Shown here: positions 17,466-25,581 of the stretch, one piece after another | Numbering within the stretch: position 1 is the first letter of the stretch | How the letters are laid out: each line of letters opens with the position of its first letter | Source: SAR202 cluster bacterium bin90 | GTDB taxonomy: Bacteria > Chloroflexota > Dehalococcoidia > Lucifugimonadales > JADFKI01 | DNA length: 38,441 nt | NCBI GenBank assembly: GCA_002238855.1 | Contig: MPND01000035.1 | Location: forward strand, 1 to 38,441 | Direction: 5' to 3' | Position numbers and translations under genes: made by a program | Notes under the pieces: generated by a model | The model's input: the letters and a program-made list of their open reading frames with translations, nothing else | Told to the model about the DNA's origin: nothing | Databases searched by the model: none

Positions 17466-17702
17466 CCATTAAGCCCGAACCAGCGCCACACTGTCTGGCG
17501 ATTCCAAGGCCTGCCTTGAAACACGCCGGTTTCGTCAAGCTGGAAGTGTCCTTGTTATGTGCGTAAGTCTCGTGTTTGTATTTCTTCAATGCACCACGCA
17601 ATTGGCGACGTATCCAGGTTGATCCTTTCGTGGAATCTGTAGCTCTAGCCGAGTGTGCCGCAGCGATTATGTTCGTCTCAGATAAGTATTGACCGCAAGG
17701 AA

Positions 17703-18737
17703 ATGATGATCAATAGACCCGAATTCGATTCCAGGGCGCTTGACAGGGCTGGTGAAGTACTTGTTGCAGGTCCCCTGGATGGACATGAGCAGGAATGGCT
17801 GGACGCTCTTGAGCTTGTCAACCGCTGGCGTGGTGCTCATAGTCGCCCTCTCAACACATTTCAGGTGAACCTTCGCAGAAGGGTCGGTTCCGAAGGTATT
17901 GTGGCTCGCCGCCTCAAGCGTCTCCCCTCGATCCGTTCCAAGTTGGAGAGACTGACTTGGCTGAGGTTGTCTCGGATGCAGGACATCGGTGGGTGTCGTG
18001 CCGTCGTGAACGAGGCCGACGACGCATTCAACTTAGCCGCCAACCTGGCCGACAGCAGGATTCGGCACACCTTGGTCAGTTACAATAATTACATTGACGA
18101 GCCACGAAGAACCGGCTATCGGGGCCTTCATCTAGTCTATGCTTATCACAGTGACAAGACCGAGCAATGGCGGGGATTGAACACTGAAATTCAGATTCGT
18201 TCTCAACTCCAGCACCAATGGGCGACAGCAGTGGAGACGGTGGGCACATTCATCCGGCAGGAGCTCAAGTCGGGTAAGGGCAACCCGGATTGGCTGCGCT
18301 TCTTCGCCCTTATGAGTTCTTTCGTCGCCAGGCTCGAGGAAAAGGAAATTGTGCCGGACACGCCGTCGAATGACAGGGAACTACTTGAGGAAATAAGTGA
18401 CCTTGATGCTGCGCTTGGCATAACCGAGCGTCTGGCAGCGTTCCAGAGCATTGTGGCCAGTCTTACTGGACCACGTAGGATTGCCAATCACTGGGTTGTT
18501 CTGGAGCTGGACCTGCAGTCCAATTCGGTTACAGGGCATGCTTTCCGGCCCAGCGAACTGGAAGACGCAATGGACTGGTACCTGAAGCGTGAATTGGAAA
18601 CCAGGGAGCAGGGGCAGACCGAAGTAGTCTTAGTTTCGTCTAGTTCGTTGTCGGACCTGAGAAGAGCCTATCCCAACTTTTTCGCCGATCTCAGCCTGTT
18701 CGGCTACCTCCTGCGGGAGGCTATCGACCGCTCTTGA
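17703..18737 (+). CDS. Stand-alone RelA/SpoT-type nucleotide pyrophosphokinase (toxSAS-like)
   Basis: A single-domain alarmone-synthetase-fold protein of about 344 aa without the HD hydrolase, TGS or ACT domains of long RelA/SpoT enzymes. Visible motifs: RLKRLPSIRSKLER (about 70-83), DIGGCRAVV (94-102; metal Asp), GYRGLH (138-143; G-loop Tyr), and EIQIRSQLQHQWA (162-174; catalytic Glu). The core therefore looks active. A C-terminal extension of about 120 residues has no recognised domain. An upstream GTG (17655) is in frame, but the ATG-ATG at 17703/17706 is near AAGGAA and better fits the conserved length. Members of this fold outside housekeeping loci are often toxins (toxSAS, CapRel-like) that modify nucleotides or tRNA in phage defence. 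A short basic gene overlaps its 3' end on the other strand. Confidence 0.85.
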   Translation: MMINRPEFDSRALDRAGEVLVAGPLDGHEQEWLDALELVNRWRGAHSRPLNTFQVNLRRRVGSEGIVARRLKRLPSIRSKLERLTWLRLSRMQDIGGCRAVVNEADDAFNLAANLADSRIRHTLVSYNNYIDEPRRTGYRGLHLVYAYHSDKTEQWRGLNTEIQIRSQLQHQWATAVETVGTFIRQELKSGKGNPDWLRFFALMSSFVARLEEKEIVPDTPSNDRELLEEISDLDAALGITERLAAFQSIVASLTGPRRIANHWVVLELDLQSNSVTGHAFRPSELEDAMDWYLKRELETREQGQTEVVLVSSSSLSDLRRAYPNFFADLSLFGYLLREAIDRS

Positions 18738-18862
18738 CGGTCACTTTGCTCTCGGCTGCGCTCTTGCGTCCGACGACCACGCGCGACGGCCTTCTTCATG
18801 ACTCTTTCGAATCTCTCGGATGGCGTTTCCGCGCTCTTCGCAACTCTTACTTTCGGTGCCAT
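18704..18862 (-). CDS. Possible small basic protein, convergent with RelA-like gene
   Basis: A 52-codon frame whose ATG (18862) is preceded by a full-length GGGAGG ribosome-binding site with seven-base spacing. The product is very basic (ETPSERFERVMKKAVARGRR and an Arg-rich tail). It overlaps the last 34 bases of the RelA-like gene tail-to-tail. Support for translation is the ribosome-binding site; there is no recognised family. It could be an antitoxin, an unrelated small DNA/RNA-binding protein, or chance. Confidence 0.35.
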   Translation of the reverse strand: MAPKVRVAKSAETPSERFERVMKKAVARGRRTQERSREQSDRQERSIASRRR

Positions 18863-19262
18863 CAGTCTGCCTCCCATACTGGACGGTTTGGCGAAACCAT
18901 TATCTGCGCCAATCCTAATGTCGTCCTTGAACGATTCTATCACGAGGCGTGGTTGGTTTGGAGAATCGACTGGAGCCAATTCGAGCACTTAAGTTGCAGC
19001 GGAGATCTGTAGGCGGCAATGTTGATGAGGTAGGTGTAATGACAATACAAGCTCCGAAAGTTTATTTTAGAATGCTGAGTTCGTGTCGGGATTAAGTGTG
19101 ACGAACAGGTGGAAGACGTTGTTTGAATGCAACGTTTCCGCCTATTTCCTTGCATCCGGAAAGGTTCCCTCTGATATGTGATCTGGTCTATGCTTGGTTG
19201 ACGCTGATGTTCCCCGGCATTTCGTAACTTCGGTTCCGGGTCGTTGAAGTTAGAGGTAAACT

Positions 19263-19790
19263 ATGACGTCAGAAATCACGATTGGACCAGTAACGGAATT
19301 AACTAGACAGCGTATATATCGCGATCTATGTAATGCTGAGCGGAATGTCCGCTACTACGAAGCCCTAGCAGGTAAATATCGCCTGCGGCACAGATTGCTT
19401 AGAGGATTGTTGCTCGTATCCGTGCTGGGTGAGGCTGCCCTGATTCAGCGCCTTACAGATCCACTGATTATAGGTGCAGGAGTATTAGTGATTGTCTTGC
19501 TTGTGGTTTGGGAGGCAAATTCCGACTACGCCAAGAACGCAGCTTTGTTGAGTTCAATGAGTGCGGATTGTTTAACTCTAAACTATGAATGGGATGAACT
19601 CTGGTTGGACATCGAGTCTTACGCTGTTTCTGAAGCAGCGGCTAGGTCCAGACGACGACAGTTAATCTCAGAATTTAACAGCATCGAACGAAGAATCGAA
19701 ATGAGCCCAGATAAAGGCTTGGCCTCTCGTAGTGTCCAAACGGCGACAGAAGCGTTGGAGGAGAAATATGGCCGAGAGCCAGTCATTTAG
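19263..19790 (+). CDS. SLATT-like two-TM membrane protein
   Basis: A 175-aa protein with a helical, charged N-terminus (about 10-45), two adjacent hydrophobic helices (about 47-64 and 67-86, ending VVWEAN), and a long helical C-terminal half rich in Glu and Arg. This layout, including a tyrosine-rich YYEALAGKYR segment before the helices, matches the SLATT class of membrane effectors described with nucleotide-sensing conflict systems, which are thought to form pores. ATG 19263 has AGAGG six bases upstream. It overlaps the next gene by 23 bases, so the two should be co-translated. The SLATT call is by architecture; a sequence search was not possible. Confidence 0.6.
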   Translation: MTSEITIGPVTELTRQRIYRDLCNAERNVRYYEALAGKYRLRHRLLRGLLLVSVLGEAALIQRLTDPLIIGAGVLVIVLLVVWEANSDYAKNAALLSSMSADCLTLNYEWDELWLDIESYAVSEAAARSRRRQLISEFNSIERRIEMSPDKGLASRSVQTATEALEEKYGREPVI

Positions 19791-20286
19791 AAGCGAGCGA
19801 AGGAGTGCGCCTCCTCCTTTCACTACGCCACCGCCACCGCCACGTCCAACACCGCCATCTTACGGGCATGATGCCAGAGGATGGCCGCGGAATAGCTACA
19901 CGGGTCCGGGTGGCGGCTTGCACACAGGTCCGGGAGGCGGAATGCACACAGGTCCGGGAGGCGGTGCTTACACCGGACCAGGTGGCGGCCTGTACACCGG
20001 ACCGGGAGGCGGTGCTTACACCGGACCGGGTGGCGGCTTGTACACAGGACCCGGAGGTGGTCTATACACCGGACCGGGTGGCGGCCTGCACACAGGACCC
20101 GGAGGTGGTCTATACACCGGACCGGGTGGCGGCTTGTACACAGGACCGGGAGGTGGTCTATACACGGGTCCCGATAGCAACCCTTACTATAGCAACATAC
20201 CACCAAGACAGTTCTACTTAGAAATTCTGAGGGCTAACGGCGTGGATGACGTGTATAACATCCTCAAGGAAGCGTGGGGACTATAG
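19768..20286 (+). CDS. Pro/Gly-rich octapeptide-repeat protein coupled to SLATT gene
   Basis: A 172-aa protein in three parts. A Pro-rich N-terminus (PPPFTTPPPPPRPTPPSYG) comes first. Eleven tandem octapeptides of the form TGPGGG(L/M/A)(Y/H) follow (residues 45-132), then a twelfth degenerate unit TGPDSNPY. The last part is a conserved-looking 30-residue tail (SNIPPRQFYLEILRANG, then DVYNILKEAW) with an amphipathic helix. No signal peptide or TM helix. ATG 19768 has GGAGG upstream and lies inside the SLATT gene. I recall similar GLYTGPGGG-type proteins as unnamed hypotheticals, but no function. The tail may be a docking helix and the repeat a flexible spacer or condensation-prone segment. Confidence 0.75.
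   Translation: MAESQSFRSERRSAPPPFTTPPPPPRPTPPSYGHDARGWPRNSYTGPGGGLHTGPGGGMHTGPGGGAYTGPGGGLYTGPGGGAYTGPGGGLYTGPGGGLYTGPGGGLHTGPGGGLYTGPGGGLYTGPGGGLYTGPDSNPYYSNIPPRQFYLEILRANGVDDVYNILKEAWGL
19900..20163 (+). repeat. Eleven 24-bp tandem coding repeats
   Basis: Each 24-bp unit encodes TGPGGGxx. Neighbouring units differ at third positions and at the two variable residues, so the array is not a very recent expansion, but several units (for example those ending GGTCTATAC) are near-identical, indicating unit exchange or slippage. Any copy-number change keeps the reading frame. Confidence 0.95.
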
Positions 20287-20394
20287 ATGAGCGACACACC
20301 TGCAAAATCCGTCCTTTTCCAGCCTAATTCAAATGCTAGATAAGGGTGATTATTCTACACAGCGGATTTCGGAGCCGGGACTCTGGACTCCCTA

Positions 20395-21054
20395 CTACTC
20401 TCGCTGCTGTCGAACGGCCATCAGCGTGGCACCAACGAACTCATTCCCTGCTCGTGTGGCGAATTCGGCAAACGCCGATCGGTCCTCAACTGGGAGCGCT
20501 TGCCAGTCTTCAATAAATCGACGTGTCCAGTCAAGGCGATAGTAACGCATGTCGACTTTGTTCAGTCCCAAGTCGTCTATTGTCCGCTGCGCTCTCATCC
20601 GGGCTTCGGACGGTAACTCAGGCATTGGGATTATCTCTCCCGTTACGGTATCGTAGTCAAAATAGCGTTCAGGCCGTTCCTCTTCATTAGTGGCACTTGG
20701 GTCGACGTAGCCCTCGTCGGGCCAACTGTCCCCCTTGTTATTCCCGTTGCATCTGTAGCAACTGAAAATCCAGTTGGACCATCGGTAAGCCAACTCCGGA
20801 AAGCGGCTCAGTGGCCGGAAGTGGTCCACCGTGGGCGCTCTAGCACCGCTATCCGGTTCCCGCAGGCAACGCCGCTCGCAATACCAGCAGTTGTCGGCGG
20901 AGCGGTCTCCCAGGATTCCTCTGAATTCCCCCCAGAATGAATCATCTGGACGGCCTCCCACCCCGGATCTGAAGTACTCGACCCACCCTTGCGTGAATTC
21001 CCGGTCGTATTCCCGGACACCGGCAGGCTCAGGTCCCCGGTCAATCCATCTCAC
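20395..21054 (-). CDS. ptuB: Septu-like HNH endonuclease PtuB
   Basis: A 219-aa HNH nuclease of the kind paired with an ATPase in Septu anti-phage systems and in some retrons. The metal-binding pairs are C56-x-x-C59 (CWYC) and C99-x-x-C102 (CYRC). The catalytic DH of TVDHFRP is at 77-78, and the HNH asparagine/lysine segment NGNNKGDSW at 103-111 follows ELAYRWSNW. It starts with GTG 21054, seven bases after the ATPase stop codon, so the two form an operon. Family knowledge: PtuB is held in complex with PtuA and cleaves DNA when released or activated. A nearby ATG at 21049 is not in frame. Confidence 0.82.
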   Translation of the reverse strand: MRWIDRGPEPAGVREYDREFTQGWVEYFRSGVGGRPDDSFWGEFRGILGDRSADNCWYCERRCLREPDSGARAPTVDHFRPLSRFPELAYRWSNWIFSCYRCNGNNKGDSWPDEGYVDPSATNEEERPERYFDYDTVTGEIIPMPELPSEARMRAQRTIDDLGLNKVDMRYYRLDWTRRFIEDWQALPVEDRSAFAEFATRAGNEFVGATLMAVRQQRE

Positions 21055-21061
21055 GGCGGTC

Positions 21062-22483
21062 TTAGCTACCGTCCTGCGACAAATCGGACTGACGCGACTG
21101 CAGGAACGCCAGCATCATGTCTCCATAGCGCTCCCTCTGAGCCTCAAGCGGCGTGCTGCTGGAAACAAAGTCCTCGTTCACCTTCCGACGCAGGTCGGAC
21201 ATCTCCTCAGCTTCGGTATCGCTGAGATCCTCCTTGCCCCGCAGCTCACGCAGGCGGTTCATCCGGTCAACGGTAAGTTGGTCGGTCGGCTCATCGACGC
21301 CCATGAACGTTCGCAGAATCTCATCCGTAGTCCAGCCGATGATGTCGCGCTCGTTGGTACTGGCAGTAACCAACCCGTCGGTATCCCGCTTCAGCATATG
21401 CACCTGCCCACTTCTCAGCCCAGCCACCACAAACGGCGAGTGCGATGTCGCAAAAATCTGCAGCCCCGGGAAATGATTCCGCAAAGCTGAAATCGCCCGC
21501 CGCTGCCAGGTGGGATGCAGGTGATTCTCGATCTCATCAATCAGAAGGACAGCCGGCTTCTCGTTCCATCCCTCAGCAAATTCATAGTGATTCAGCATCT
21601 TGAATGCCAGCCACAGTATCCACAGGAGAGTCGACTGTGACCCCGAACTCAGATCACCGACGTAAATCCGCCCAGAGTCGGGCCCGTCCCATCCGATGGG
21701 TCTATCTGCGGGCCTGATATGGTTGAAAGTGGGCGTGTCAGTCGTATCTACGCCGAGCATCCTGTTTATGTGGACGCTTTCCAGGTCAGCCATGGGCTCG
21801 TCCCCGATAAAGCTAGCGTCCAGACCGGTGGGGTAATTCAGAGCCTTATCGGTAGAGAGAACTTCCGCACAGATTGCCTTGGCGCATGAATGGGTTATTC
21901 TCTCTATGTTCCAGAAATTCCAAGCCTTACGGTCATCGGTTGGCGTGTCCTGCGCTCTCTCCTGTTCGAGCATTTTGCGCGCTCTTGCATACAGCAGATC
22001 GATTGCGGAATTCAGTCTGTCTCCGGTAAATGGCCCGGAAAGCACCTCCTCCACTGTCGAGCCGTAGGGATCCGGCTCACCCAGTTCCGATATCCCAGGA
22101 AGGCCAATTCTGGTAGGACCCAGGTATATCACCGGTGGAGGTGGGTTGTCGCTGGAGTTAAAGCGCGCTTCAGCCCACTCCCGGTCCATACACAGTGCGT
22201 TTTTGCCCTTCATCCAGTCGGAAAGAAGTGACTCCTCTCGGCAGAAAGCTAGATTTAGCAGGTCAGACGGGTACGGTTCGAGACTAGCTATGCCGCTAGC
22301 TGAACTTTCATTCCAATCGCGGATATCTGCTTTCTTGTTGAAGTGCTCGTCGATTGCCGACAGCAACCTGCTTTTCCCGGTCGCGTTCGCTCCCACGAAC
22401 ACATTCACGCGTTCATCGAAGCTGAACTCAACCGGTTCCGTGAACGGCGGAACTCCGCCGAAACGCATTCTGGTGAGGTGCAT
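21062..22483 (-). CDS. ptuA: Septu-like ABC/SMC-type ATPase PtuA
   Basis: A 473-aa ATPase of the AAA_21/OLD-like group. Walker A GANATGKS is at residues 31-38, directly after an N-terminal strand typical of SMC-like heads. An ABC-signature-like SSGSQST is near 276-282, Walker B AVLLIDEIENHLHP near 308-321, and the H-loop ATSHSPFVV near 343-351. The tail is a charged helix (after about 400: ELRGKEDLSDTEAEEMSDLRRK). It is the first gene of a two-gene operon with the HNH nuclease, which together define a Septu-like system. ATP/nucleotide binding by PtuA is known to hold PtuB inactive until phage infection. Confidence 0.85.
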   Translation of the reverse strand: MHLTRMRFGGVPPFTEPVEFSFDERVNVFVGANATGKSRLLSAIDEHFNKKADIRDWNESSASGIASLEPYPSDLLNLAFCREESLLSDWMKGKNALCMDREWAEARFNSSDNPPPPVIYLGPTRIGLPGISELGEPDPYGSTVEEVLSGPFTGDRLNSAIDLLYARARKMLEQERAQDTPTDDRKAWNFWNIERITHSCAKAICAEVLSTDKALNYPTGLDASFIGDEPMADLESVHINRMLGVDTTDTPTFNHIRPADRPIGWDGPDSGRIYVGDLSSGSQSTLLWILWLAFKMLNHYEFAEGWNEKPAVLLIDEIENHLHPTWQRRAISALRNHFPGLQIFATSHSPFVVAGLRSGQVHMLKRDTDGLVTASTNERDIIGWTTDEILRTFMGVDEPTDQLTVDRMNRLRELRGKEDLSDTEAEEMSDLRRKVNEDFVSSSTPLEAQRERYGDMMLAFLQSRQSDLSQDGS

Positions 22484-22639
22484 ATCGCCAACTCCGTGTC
22501 ACCCTTGCACGCCGGTAGCCAATTATCCGCATTATCGCCTACCGTACCGCATTCCGCTAGTCGAGCCGCTGACTGCCTCCGCGTTGTTCTTCTGCTACCA
22601 ATGCGCCCTCAAGTCAATTGTCAGTCCTGGTCAAGGACA

Positions 22640-22936
22640 TTATCCTTGCCACTCGGGGTCCGGCGTAATTGTCGTTTGTAATTGTCGTTCCTGCGCTTCA
22701 CTGGTCCGGTAGGTGGACAGGTCGAACTCCCTGATGACTGAGTGATGCATGATCCCGTCTATCGCAGCAGCGGTAGCCAAGTGATTGGCGAAGCTCTTCT
22801 CCCGCTGGGAGAAGACGAGGTTCGAGATGATGCCAGGTGCAATTGACAAGCCGCCGCCGTGCAGGATGAATGATTGAATATCCAGGCCGACGCCTGCTAC
22901 AAGAAGCTTGCCTAACAAGGGCATGACGAACATCAC
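22640..22936 (-). pseudogene. IS21-type IstB C-terminal remnant
   Basis: The segment ISNLVFSQREKSFANHLATA, then AIDGIMHHSVIREFDLSTYRT, matches the end of IS21-family helper ATPases (IstB: the SNLPFSEW region, then the LLDRLLHHS motif). The Walker motifs are absent and the first 30 residues of the frame do not match the family, so only the last third of the gene survives. Confidence 0.75.
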
Positions 22937-22973
22937 GCAACCTAGTGTTTTGAATGCGATGCTTCCAAAGATG

Positions 22974-23092
22974 TCAAGAGGCTCTGTGAAGTATCTGTTT
23001 GGGCTTTCGGATGATCGAGTAGACTACGTGAGCGTTATAGCGTTTGAGGCAGCGGATGACCTCGACCTTGCTCATACCATCATTGACTGGCT
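22974..23092 (-). pseudogene. IS110 transposase C-terminal remnant
   Basis: Read on the minus strand, this encodes GMSKVEVIRCLKRY, then diverges and stops. It is the same peptide as the end of the transposase at the left edge of the window (MSKVEVIRCLKRY), with mostly silent differences, so it is a fragment of a related but separate element. No upstream coding remains; an in-frame stop precedes it. Confidence 0.75.
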
Positions 23093-23735
23093 AGCTTCTG
23101 TCCCACAGGCACTTTAGTTTTCGCCACCTTCTGCGGATGTAATGGCCCGCATGTGCCTTCGCTGTATAGCTGCTCGGACTTTGCATAATGAATGCTCTTT
23201 CCGTGATGTAGATAAGTCCAATTAGCCCCAACAGGAATATTATGAACTCGGCAATAATGGGTAGTTGCGCAGAGGAAGGCACAGTTGGAATCACATCAGC
23301 TGGGAAGAATCTGTCTAGGGCTTCTATGTAATCGCCTACCTGCCAGAATATGGATATGATGGCGAAGTGAGTTTCCATGGCTACCGCGCTTGCGCCGACT
23401 ATAGTGCGGAGCGCGTTTTCTAGTCCGTAGAACGTGGTCGTACCGTGCCTACGATAGTTTTCCCACGATATACGCATTCCAAACAAAGAGCCGACAATTA
23501 TAGGTATGGCGAGAATCAACCATCTGTTGGTGATGGGGTTATCTGTCTGGACGAGTCGCGTCAAGATCAATAGCGTGAAGGCAAGAAGCAGGAGTAGGCC
23601 GACATAGACTCTGAAAAATGCCCGTAGAAATAACTAGATTGTTAATTTTGCCGTCTTTGACGCCAATCGTCTTATATTCACGGCTTTTCTGTATAGATTC
23701 TTGAGCCACTCCATGGGTTTGACACTACGCGCCAT
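23091..23735 (-). pseudogene. Polytopic membrane protein gene interrupted by in-frame TAG
   Basis: From ATG 23735 (AGGAA six bases upstream) the frame runs 33 codons (MARSVKPMEWLKNLYRK...), meets TAG at 23634-23636, then continues open in the same frame to 23091. The distal part has four hydrophobic segments: VYVGLLLLLAFTLLILT directly after the stop, LILAIPIIVGSLFG, an amphipathic AIISIFWQV region, and IIAEFIIFLLGLIGLIYI, then a basic tail. The full product would be about 214 aa. A translation restart at TTG 23570 is possible but would cut the first TM. Family unknown. It may be a recent pseudogene, a sequencing error, or genuine readthrough. Confidence 0.6.
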
Positions 23736-23822
23736 CTGTGTTTCCTGGTTTTCTTGCTCTTGCATCTGATCTATGGCGATGTGCGGCGCTCTATCTCTTG
23801 CAGGTACAGAGTAGAGGTCACG

Positions 23823-24190
23823 TCAATGTTCGTGCAAGCGTGATCGGTCGGCTACCCTTTCCGGCGTCGGTTCTTTGACGATGCCATCCTCATAGGCGGC
23901 GCTCGGATAGACGTCCTTCATCAGCTCAGGTGCATTCAACCTCCTGACTCCACTCTCCGCAGCAATCAGCCTTCAGGATCACCGCTATCGTCCTACCCAC
24001 CCTCTTAAACAGCTGCGTCGCATCGGTGCGCAGCCTCAGCGCTACAGACGGCGACTCCACGACATTCGTAGTCCTCAGATGCCTCCTGTGCTCGGCAGGG
24101 AAGTCGTAGAGCTTAACCATACGCTCCCGGGGTCCCGATCAAGACTCTCGGCAGGCGCGTCGTAGGAGCGCCCACGACACCAACCAGCGA
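23823..24190 (-). pseudogene. IS256 (mutator) transposase C-terminal remnant, frameshifted
   Basis: The minus-strand frame at 23926-24120 contains LYDFPAEHRRHLRTTNVVES and the following LRLRT segment, the hallmark C-terminal block of IS256-family transposases. Just upstream, ESLDRDP appears in another frame, and just downstream RLNAPELMKDVYPSAAYEDG in a third frame, matching the family order. At least two frameshifts break it, and the DDE catalytic core is absent. Confidence 0.82.
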
Positions 24191-24370
24191 ACACCGACTT
24201 AAACCGCTCAGACCCTGAATGACTCTCTGTATATGGGATGCTCCGCAACATCAGCTTGGTTTCCTCGCTCACATTGTCACGGCACTGCAGGAAGTGTAGC
24301 TTACTCAGCCAACTGTGGGTCAATAGAACAGGTAGGTTGGCGAGCTTCCATACCATTAGAAGAGTCGGAG

Positions 24371-25201
24371 CTACGTACTTTGCGTTGTGCCTAGGGACAC
24401 CGCTCGTTGCATATTCAGCCAATAGGATGATAACAGGCCAACCAATGCCCCACCTGTATGGCCGCTATTCCCGTAAAACCATTGGCTAGACCCCGTGATC
24501 TCAGCAAAGAGTATTATTGCGAACAGCAATATTGGAATCAAGTGGCGCTTTACGGCCTGTATTATTCGAAACTGAATGGTGGCGCATTGCTGAACTTCCC
24601 ATTGCCGTAATTTCTGTAAGGCAAAATTCAGGCACACTGCCCCTGCCGCAGATATCGCTCCCAGCGATATGGCTACAACCAGCACCGCGGAGAAATCAAC
24701 ACCCTCAGTGTAGAAGTAGAAACCACAGAAAATAGACGGGACAGGAAACCACGCGGCAAATGTCTTCATCCAATATTTTCGATCACTACCGGCATTTTCA
24801 GCTACTTCCGCCTGGATAATCGCGTTCAGACCTGCGATGAGAAATGCCGACGCGATGGTGCTGGCTCCTACCATTGGTTCATCGTTTAGTTGTCGTGAAA
24901 AAAGATAAAACGCAACCGCTCCTAATGCTCCAACGATTACGGCGAACCCTATGATTAGCAAGAGCACCTTTCTCCCGTAAGAAGCTTCTATTGGCATTCC
25001 CAAAAGCAGAAAAAGTGAATTGCCCACTATGTGCGCCATGTCTCTGTGGACAAAAGCGTAGGAGAAGTACGTCAAGGGCTGAGAAAACTGAAGTCCAGCC
25101 ATCTCATTGAATTCAATCTTGCTGTCAGTCGCGAACCGAGCAAAGATTTCCACTGCCCAGACGACAACAGCAGGCCGAATGTGGCGGGATGTTTCTTGCA
25201 C
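24371..25201 (-). CDS. Rhomboid-family intramembrane serine protease
   Basis: A 276-aa polytopic protein with the rhomboid signature: HRDMAHIVGN (His52, His57, Asn61), the catalytic-Ser region VGAST (Ser114; GAST instead of the common GxSG), and GHTGGALVG near residue 250 supplying the catalytic His. About six to seven hydrophobic helices are visible. The first possible start is GTG 25201; the frame is open for about 22 codons further upstream without an ATG, GTG or TTG and without a clear ribosome-binding site, so the 5' end may be truncated. It lies between IS debris and the two-gene operon. Substrate not inferable. Confidence 0.8.
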   Translation of the reverse strand: MQETSRHIRPAVVVWAVEIFARFATDSKIEFNEMAGLQFSQPLTYFSYAFVHRDMAHIVGNSLFLLLGMPIEASYGRKVLLLIIGFAVIVGALGAVAFYLFSRQLNDEPMVGASTIASAFLIAGLNAIIQAEVAENAGSDRKYWMKTFAAWFPVPSIFCGFYFYTEGVDFSAVLVVAISLGAISAAGAVCLNFALQKLRQWEVQQCATIQFRIIQAVKRHLIPILLFAIILFAEITGSSQWFYGNSGHTGGALVGLLSSYWLNMQRAVSLGTTQST

Positions 25202-25581
25202 GTTAGCACGAATTGCTGTAGGAATATCGGGATAGAATACATTGAAGCCTATGGCATTCTCTCACAGCGTCCCGGTGGCATCGAGGTATGCGCATTCCCC
25301 ACTTTCAAGTCGAAAGTCAAGCTAAGCCCTTCATCATCCGACCACACTTTTAGTCCTTTCGCACCTGGTGCCCTAGAGCGGCTGCACGCCTGTCTGATCG
25401 CCGTTGCATTGATGGGCCGCGGACTACAGGGTCGATCGCCAAACTAAGTGACTGCCTTCCTTATCAAGCCTCTTGGCGCGTGGGCCGATGAGTCGCTTGG
25501 CAAGGCGTAGTTAACCTCGCCAACATTATGCGGGAATCGAAACGAGGGAATAGATCCTTCGAATGCTATTCTCCCTGCGCT
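25202..25581. other. Region between rhomboid and orphan operon; possible decayed coding sequence
   Basis: About 380 bases with no intact gene. On the minus strand, between about 25430 and 25250, an open stretch contains LKVWSDDEGLSLTFDLKVGN and NATAIRQACSR, which reads like protein but has no start codon and ends at a stop. It is probably a fragment of a lost gene. Confidence 0.35.

Noticed and set aside
17450-17650. Direct repeat CGTGGAATCTG flanking the gap between the HSP90-like and RelA-like genes
   Set aside because: Only 11 bases, inside coding sequence at one end; too weak to call an insertion scar.
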